Of a stretch of DNA of 64,000 nt, positions 57,959-64,000 are shown piece after piece (position 1 is the stretch's first letter; each line of letters opens with the position of its first letter). The notes beneath the pieces were generated by a model. It had not been told where the DNA came from, ran no database searches, and was given only the letters and a program-made list of their open reading frames with translations. A program made the position numbers and the translations under genes. The DNA is from Limnanthes douglasii subsp. nivea (Eukaryota; Streptophyta; Magnoliopsida; Brassicales; Limnanthaceae), in assembly GCA_036936605.1 (NCBI GenBank), contig JAUPFV010000001.1, positions 70,513,910-70,577,909 of the forward strand, written 5' to 3'.

Positions 57959-60360
57959 ATGTCTAGTAGTGGATTGTGTATTTTTAAACTAAATAGGGAG
58001 CTTGCAATTTATGATATTGGGTTGTTTGCTGAGTTTAATGATATTATTAAATTTGTTAGATATGATACGTTGGTTCGGGGTAAATTCAAATTAAGATACT
58101 TTTATGGTGATCTAGAAAATGCTATCTTAGGTTGTGATGGTGATTTAATTGATTTGGTATCATTTGTTGATAGTTTGGGTGTTTCAAGTGTTACTATTAA
58201 AGTTGAATGTGATGTTGTTGTTGGTGATAATATTAGAGAAACTGCTTAAAGTATATTTGAAGTTTCAAATGAAGATATTATTTGTGGAGAAACTGGTGAA
58301 AATCCTGGTGTTAATGATATTAGCCGCAAGCACAAAGCACTTGCTACTGTTGGTTGGGTTAATGAAATTAGTGGTGTTGTGCAGGTGTTTCAAGATGGAG
58401 TAGTGTGTTAAGATTAGTTATTAGTCGGTTGGCTTTACAAAACGGTTTTTCTTTTGAATATTTGCATAATAATAAACAAAGAGTAACTGTTTATTGCATG
58501 AAAAAAGATTCAAAAGGTTGTCCTTGGAGACTTTATGCTAAACAAGAGACGTCTACTGGTTTTTATTATTATTAAAAAGTATGTCGAAACTCATACATGT
58601 TTGACTGGTTTTAGCAACGAAAATAGAAGGTATTTGTCATCTGATTTGATTGGAAATTAAATACATGATTGTGTGAGGATGAGAGTTGATGTTACAGCTA
58701 CAAGCGTGAAATCATTTTTTTTTAAATGACTATGCTTTAGATATTTTTTACCGTGTTTCATGGCTTGCTTTAGAGAAAGCTAAGAGGGCTGTATATGGAG
58801 ATAGTTCAACTTCTTATAAACTCCTTAAGAACCATTTTAAAACATTGAAGGTTCTTGATAGCAGCAGTGATACAAACTGGAGTATTATTTGGAAACCAAT
58901 GTGTTCAAGCGATGTTTTATAGCATTTGGGTCTTGCCTCTATGGTTTCAATTCTTGTCGTCAAGTTTTATTTGTTGATGGGACTTTTTTAACGGGAAAAT
59001 ATAATGGGGTTTTGCTATCTGCTATAGATGGTAACAATGATAATTTTTTTATTTTTTTTATTGGAATATATGTTATCTTTAACTATGTTATATATAAATC
59101 TGCGAAAAAATGGGATAAGAGATGAACAACAAAGAGATAGATGTGAAACCTAACGTGATAGATGCGACACGTGTCATGTGTGATTAACAAGATATATGCG
59201 AAACCCCTATAGTATATACAATAAATGCGAAACATTTTTATATCAGTAAGTGATAGTTGCGAAACCTCTTATAATGAGTCATTTATACTATATTTTGTTC
59301 TATATATTTGTTGGAGATATTTTCCCTATTGCATTTAGTATTGTTGCGTCTAAAGATACTGAGAATTAGTTATGGTTTTTGGAGATGTTGAAATCTCATT
59401 TTTTGGATCGGGAAATCACATTTATTAGTGATCGTCATTTAAGTATTGTTACTTCTGAATCTGCTATATTTCCATATTGCAATCATGGATACTGTCTTTA
59501 TCATCTTATGAATAATTTGAGGCATTGTTTAAGGGCTACACGGGCGACATTTAACGATACTATGGTTAAACTGTTTAAAAGATGTGCATATTCTTTTAAT
59601 CAGAATTTGTTTAATCAATATATTGATGAATTACTTAAGCAGGGAGATGAGAATGTTGAAAGTTTTTGTAAAAATTTATCTCCTGAGAAATATGTTTGTG
59701 CTTTTTTCAAAGACAAGATGTATGGTTCTATGGCATTTACTCCAGCTGAATCTTTTAACAATCAAGTCAAACAATTTTGTGGTTTGCCTATACTGGAGTT
59801 AATTGATATGATTAGAATTTTAGAAATAAGTCAAATTTCGAGACATTTTGGTGATACTGGACGTTGGACTAGCGATTTGTGTCCTGAATTTGATAAAACA
59901 TTAAAGCTAATGTGGAAGAAGGTCGTCCATGGATATTTCATTCGTCTACTCTTCTTTTGCATGAAGTGTTTTGTGATCCTGTTATAGTTGATGATCTTAG
60001 TGTACGTGGTTGTTCTTGTGCTTTGTAGCAACATGAGTGTTTCCCTTGTTCTCATGCTGCAGCTGTGATATTTTATATAGATGCAGATCCTATGAAATAT
60101 ATTGAGCCATGCTATTTTTTAAGTTCTTATAATACAATATATTCATACGGTATAACTGCATTTACTACTTTTGGTCAAGCATCTACTTCAACAACTTCTC
60201 CAGATCTACTTCCTCCAGTTTTAAAAGGAGAGGTGGACGACCTAAGAAGAAAATAATTCCATTTAGAGGAGAATAAAGTATTCTTTCTATAACATGTTCT
60301 TGTTGTCGTAAATCTGGTCATAACAGATGAACATGTGTAGACATTTTGTAAGGTGATTGT
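57959..60360 (+). pseudogene. MULE-3 transposase (DDE, SWIM, zinc knuckle)
   Basis: The N-terminal exon (57959-58249, MSSSGLCIFKLNRELAIYDI) looks like the PB1-type start of MuDR proteins. Then, across a stop and a frameshift near 58400, comes LVISRLALQNGFSFEYLHNN...KGCPWRLYAKQ (the MuDR N-terminal zinc domain) and DYALDIFYRVSWLALEKAKR. The catalytic residues are visible: D in VLFVDGTFLTGKY (58976), D in TFISDRHLSI (59430), E in FTPAESFNNQ (59748). SWIM follows (CSCAL...HECFPCSHAAA, near 60010-60065), then a knuckle, CSCCRKSGHNRXTC. An intron with motif copies separates 59035 from 59314. Several stops and frameshifts, so it is a pseudogene, but the triad is preserved. Confidence 0.85.
59136..59266 (+). 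repeat. MULE-3 motif cluster 2 (transposase intron), 5 copies
   Basis: Copies near 59136, 59157, 59191, 59221 and 59252 (GATAGATGTGAAACC, GATATATGCGAAACC, GATAGTTGCGAAACC). They interrupt the DDE domain between AIDGNN and DIFPIAFSIV. Confidence 0.88.
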
Positions 60361-60431
60361 AATTTTTGATACTTTTAGTTTTCTGAGCTGTTTTGTCATA
60401 ATGACAATAGATTGGGAACATTTCAATGGAT

Positions 60432-60730
60432 GCTAGATGCAAAACCTTTTGTTAAATATTCACCTGATAAATGTGAAACCTGTAATAACCAACAAAGATG
60501 GGATTTGCTAGATGCGAAACAAATTTTACAAGATTTACTAATTATTTTATTTATAATAAATGCGAAACATTTGACAATAAGTTATATTATTTATGATAGA
60601 TGCAAACAACTGACACTAAATACACTGATCTGATAGATGCGGAACCTTGGATAATCAAATACTCGAAATTGTTTTATAGATACACAACCTTGGATAATCA
60701 AATATATTATATTGTGATGGATGTGAAACA
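60432..60730 (+). repeat. MULE-3 motif cluster 3 (3' of transposase), about 8 copies
   Basis: Copies near 60432, 60466, 60507, 60555, 60595, 60632, 60676 and 60716, for example GCTAGATGCAAAACC and GATAGATGCGGAACC. No coding signal in this stretch. Confidence 0.85.
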
Positions 60731-61043
60731 TTAGATTTAAGTACATTCTTTTGACAGTTGCTAAATCAGCTCATGAAATATATATTTTTATGTATGTGTT
60801 AAAATATGAATACAAACAAAAATGATTAAGTTTATTATGAAACAAGCAATACATGCTAAGTTCATTCAACCAAATACAAGCTTAAACAAATTTAAAAACA
60901 TAGTCTTCATGTTCAAACTCTGTTTGAGCAGACCCGTAGTCTCCTTGTTTGATATTGGTTATCAAAAAACAAAAAAGATAAACTTGTTCCGATTCTTAGT
61001 TAAAACAACAAAAATAAAAGCAGACCCTTCACCTAACCATCAC

Positions 61044-61413
61044 TCAGAATCTTCTTTGGCGTCTTTAGAGTCGTTTTTGTTTGAGTCATCTTCCTCTGAA
61101 TCTTTTTCTTGTGAATCTTTTTCTTCGTCGTCTTCGTCTTCAGTGTCGTTATCTTCTTCCATCTGGTCCCTTTTCGTCTTTCTATTTAAGATGACAGAAA
61201 TATGATCCTCATCTGGCTCCTCGTCATCTTCAGAAAAAACATCTTCGGAATATTTTTTTTCAAAAAAAAACTGAATCTGTCATCAGACATGTCGTCAGAA
61301 TATTCGTCCATAGTGGTATGTTTCCACTCTTCTCTTGCCTCAGGTGAACGAGTTAGAGAACTTATATCACTATAAAAGGGATCATCATCTAAAGAATAGC
61401 TAAAATTTAGCAT
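61044..61413 (-). pseudogene. small acidic protein gene of MULE-3
   Basis: Starts MLNFSYSLDDDPFYSDISSL, continues EEWKHTTMDEYSDDMSDD, and after a one-base slip in an A/T homopolymer (61252-61269) continues YSEDVFSEDDEEPDEDHI...TKRDQMEEDNDTEDEDDEEK to a stop at 61044. The full product would be about 120 residues, very rich in Asp, Glu, Ser and Lys. A CTATAAAATA box lies about 100 bp upstream on the minus strand (61508-61517). No family recognised. The slip could be a real mutation or a sequencing error. The serine-rich plus-strand frame opposite is a shadow. Confidence 0.6.
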
Positions 61414-61827
61414 TTTTCAAAGTAACTTTTTAAGAAGTGAAAAGTTTAGAAGATTTTCACTGAGAATGAAGTGAACTTCTATGTATGAGAACTGAAAGTA
61501 TGAAGTAATATTTTATAGGAGTAGCTAAAATGTTTTAAGAAGGTGAAAATTTTAAAGATTTAACAGAAATAATATATTAATTGATATTGTTTAGATTTGT
61601 AATTAATGCAATGCAATGATGGGTATCCAAGAGTTGTCAAGTCATGTAAGTAAATATCAAATCAAACTAAAGCTACTAGTTTGATTTTTGGATTTTGAAA
61701 TTTATATTTGTGAGATTTGTAGAGTATATTAACTACAAAAACATATTACTTTTGTAAGTGATAAATTGATGAAAAATAATTAGACCAGAATATGGGAAAG
61801 AGTTTCCAAGAGAAAAAAACAAATTGA

Positions 61828-62012
61828 TAAAGGCGAAACACGCATCAGAAAGGAAACGATAGATGCGAAACCTTGTGTAAAAACTAAATAGTAGATGCGA
61901 AACCTTGTGTAAAAACTAAATAGTAGATGCAAAACATGGTATTTACATTTCATTAGTAGATGCGAAATAATATGTGAAATAAATTGACATATGATATGTT
62001 AGATGTGGGACG
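61828..62012 (+). repeat. MULE-3 motif cluster 4, 6 copies
   Basis: Copies near 61828, 61858, 61891, 61923, 61956 and 61999. Two consecutive ones lie in a 33-bp repeat (AGATGCGAAACCTTGTGTAA). Confidence 0.88.
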
Positions 62013-62320
62013 TTGTATTTAAATTTTTGATAGGTAAAAATATTAATAAGGTGAAAATATAGAAATAATATCTTTGGCAGATATTTGTGAGCTTTTGTAA
62101 TTAATGCAATGTAATGATGAGTATCCAAGACTTGTCATGTAATGTAAGTAAACATCAAATCAAACTAAAGCTACTAGATTGATTTTTGAATTGAAATTTA
62201 TACGTGGGAGATTTTTAGAGTATATTAACTACAAAAATATATTACTTTTGTAAATGTTAATTGGATGAAAAATAACTAGACCATAAGATGAGAAAGAGTT
62301 TCAAGGAGAAAAAAACACTT

Positions 62321-62435
62321 GATAGATGCGAAACACCCATAAGAGAAACAAAGATAGATGTGAAACCCAAATATAGATGCGAGAGCCAATGATAGATGCG
62401 AAACCCTAGTAATTACACTCAGATAGATGTGAAAT
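62321..62435 (+). repeat. MULE-3 motif cluster 5, 5 copies
   Basis: Copies near 62321, 62353, 62373, 62391 and 62422, just 3' of the ULP gene. Confidence 0.88.
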
Positions 62436-62595
62436 ATCACTGTTAGACAGTTTTGTCATTGAGATCTATTTTATAGTAGACAAACTGTACAACAAAAAAA
62501 TATCACAAATATCACAAAAAGAAGTAAAACAAATATTACAAGACATCGTCCCAATATTTGTTAGCATTCATGTCATTAAGAAACATATAAAACAT

Positions 62596-63639
62596 TTATG
62601 CTCTTCTTAATGATACAATATCATAAGCTTTATGTAAGTCAAGTTTCGCATGAAAAATACAATCTTTGAAGTAATCGCAGACCATCACTCCGCAATCAAG
62701 TGATTCAGGTCTTTGTTTAAGAATTTTTACTGGACAATATATCTTTATTGGTTTTTCTGCTTGTAAAATATTTTTGTGTTGGAGGTATGCAATCTTTAAT
62801 TTAATAAACATACAAATAAATCGCATATATATATATATATGTTCTATGAAATTATTATAGAAAATAGACACTTACTAATCTTTCTGCATTTTTTCTTATT
62901 GGATCTGGAAGTTTTTGTATTGGGTTTGGATTTACTGATTTTTCATGTTCAACATCTATTACCAATAATTTCCAATGGTTAACATCCCTAGGTCTAGCTT
63001 CTGTTAGAAGCGGAACAAAGATGTAACCTTTTGTGATGCCTCGTAGCTTATCGTCAACATATAATGTTACATCCATATTTTGGTTCAGCAAATGCTACAT
63101 TGGAAGAGTAATATTTAGAAACGTTTATGTTTATAAATTAACACATGTTGTAAAAGTATATTATTCTTACCATTACGCTTCCAGATAAGTATATTACTGG
63201 CATAAAATCTCCTGGACTACTAGCAACTGGTATTTGAAAATTGTGTTGTTTAAGGTTGATATACATATAACCGTCGATTACCTGTGTTGTCAAAAGTGGA
63301 AACCAACAGTTTGTTAACATATGAATTAGGAAGCAATGGAAACAAACTAAATCTAAATTTAACTTTTACCGTAGAGTGGATTTCATCTTCATCTGTTATC
63401 TCCATCAAAGTACTAACAAAAATATTAGATCCGGGTATATCTGGACACGACCATACTGTTCGATCAAAATTGTTTTCTCCTTTTTTCAATCAGTTCTAAT
63501 TGTAGTATTCATGTATGTCAATTGCAGCTGTTACTTTGTTTGTAAATGGCCATTCTTTTATGGTAATTCCCATGTTAGGTAGTTCTTTAGAGATTTGATG
63601 TTGAGTATGATCAAATGAAGGACCTTCATCCAAATCTTT
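62596..63639 (-). CDS. ULP1-type (C48) cysteine protease gene of MULE-3, partial
   Basis: Four exons on the minus strand, all in phase 0: 63370-63639, 63171-63281, 62876-63094 and 62596-62793, with GT...AG introns of 88, 76 and 82 bp. The catalytic set of ULP1 proteases is visible: His and Asp in NHWKLLVIDVEHEK, Gln in KQRPESL and the nucleophile Cys in LDCGVMVCDYF. Family members remove SUMO-like proteins. Two adjacent stops (near 63490, in EYYN...LKKGENNF) break the first listed exon. The acceptor at 63640 shows that more exons lie upstream beyond a motif-filled intron, past the window end. It may therefore be a slightly damaged gene. Confidence 0.72.
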
Positions 63640-63675
63640 CTGCACAAATGGAAAACAATTGAAACTGTAAAAGGA

Positions 63676-63973
63676 GATAGATACGAAATGTTTAGAAATA
63701 TAATAGATGGAAAGAAGGGAAACCAAGATAGATGCGAAACATACGTCATATTGATAGATGAGAAAAGTTTGTTATTCAGATAGATGCAAAACCTATGTAA
63801 CTTTCATATATGAGAAACCAGTGAAACCAAACTATATACGAAACCTATAGAATAACATAGATGCGAAACCAATGGAAATATATTAGATGCAGAACCTTTT
63901 GTAACTATGGTAAATGAGAAGCAGTGAAACTATGCTAGATGCGTAACATGTAAAAATATGATAGGTGGGAAAG
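63676..63973 (+). repeat. MULE-3 motif cluster 6 (ULP gene intron), about 9 copies
   Basis: Copies near 63676, 63727, 63753, 63779, 63806, 63834, 63857, 63882 and 63934. They read on the plus strand although the host gene is on the minus strand. Confidence 0.88.
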
Positions 63974-64000
63974 TTTTTCAATCACTTACTTTTTTATTTT

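Larger units (their letters stand above)
61541..62460. repeat. direct duplication, about 505-bp unit
   Basis: 61541-62047 and 62048 to about 62460 align from AGGTGAAAAT through TTGTAATTAATGCAATGYAATGATG, CATCAAATCAAACTAAAGCTACTAG and ATATTACTTTTGTAA to the motif copies at their ends. Non-coding. Confidence 0.85.
57180..64000 (+). mobile_element. Mutator-like element (MULE-3), three genes, runs off the window
   Basis: A TATA box and spliced leader precede a plus-strand DDE transposase (57959-60360). Two minus-strand genes follow: a small acidic protein (61044-61413) and a ULP1-type protease (62596-63639 and beyond). About 40 copies of a GATAGATGCGAAACC-like 15-mer lie in introns and intergenic DNA. 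A transposase plus a ULP gene is known from Arabidopsis MULEs (Kaonashi and VANDAL types). The left end is inferred near 57180; the right end is outside the window. Confidence 0.75.

Noticed and set aside
60822..61205. Serine-rich plus-strand frame of 127 codons
   Set aside because: Serine runs are the complement of the acidic GAA/GAT codons of the minus-strand gene at 61044-61413.
62640..62660. Reverse-orientation copy of the MULE-3 motif (TTTCGCAT)
   Set aside because: Only eight bases match and it lies in the ULP exon, so it is probably chance.

Overview
The window looks like repeat-rich nuclear DNA of a flowering plant, probably a eudicot. It is AT-rich, and every coding trace I can name belongs to a transposable element: Ty1/copia and Ty3/gypsy (Tat-type) LTR retrotransposons, an L1-type LINE, a TRIM, and Mutator-like DNA elements (MULEs) carrying plant-restricted passenger genes (OTU, plant mobile domain, ULP1). 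I found no host housekeeping gene, tRNA, rRNA or CRISPR array. Almost all reading frames are broken by stops, frameshifts or deletions. The best preserved are the LINE ORF2 (a single phase broken only by stops) and a ULP1 protease gene near the right end.

Layout: 1-2440, 5' part of a minus-strand copia element with LTR and Met-tRNA primer site. About 2560-6180, remnant MULE-1 (SWIM/OTU transposase tail, 92-bp tandem array, minus-strand small ORF). 6787-7953, a copia LTR on the minus strand. 7976-16836, a Tat-type gypsy element with both LTRs and an antisense accessory gene, apparently nested in the copia element whose remains resume at 16837-18250. 19400-20930, another copia fragment. 20930-26330, a second Tat-type gypsy element on the minus strand. 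26980-28065, a plus-strand copia gag/protease fragment. 30252-34807, a copia element with both LTRs on the minus strand. 35740-38700, decayed coding sequence I cannot name. 40075-40650, a TRIM. About 41340-48700, MULE-2 (FAR1-type/DDE/SWIM/OTU transposase on plus, plant-mobile-domain gene on minus). 48914-55090, LINE on minus. 56189-57132, a small Mutator-type element with a perfect 9-bp target duplication and an internal foldback. 57180 to the window end, MULE-3 (DDE transposase on plus; an acidic-protein gene and a ULP1 protease gene on minus).

The most interesting pattern is in the three MULEs. Each carries its own short motif, repeated in its non-coding DNA and essentially absent from its recognisable exons: GTCGCAYGCGAC-like palindromes in MULE-1, ACGCCAn(1-5)TGGCGT-like palindromes in MULE-2, and a directional 15-mer near GATAGATGCGAAACC, about 40 copies, in MULE-3. 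This resembles the Arabidopsis VANDAL elements, where an element-encoded anti-silencing protein (VANC) recognises element-specific motifs repeated in non-coding DNA. MULE-3, with two extra minus-strand genes beside its transposase, is the best candidate here for a similar but undescribed system. The parallel is my inference; no function is shown by the sequence.
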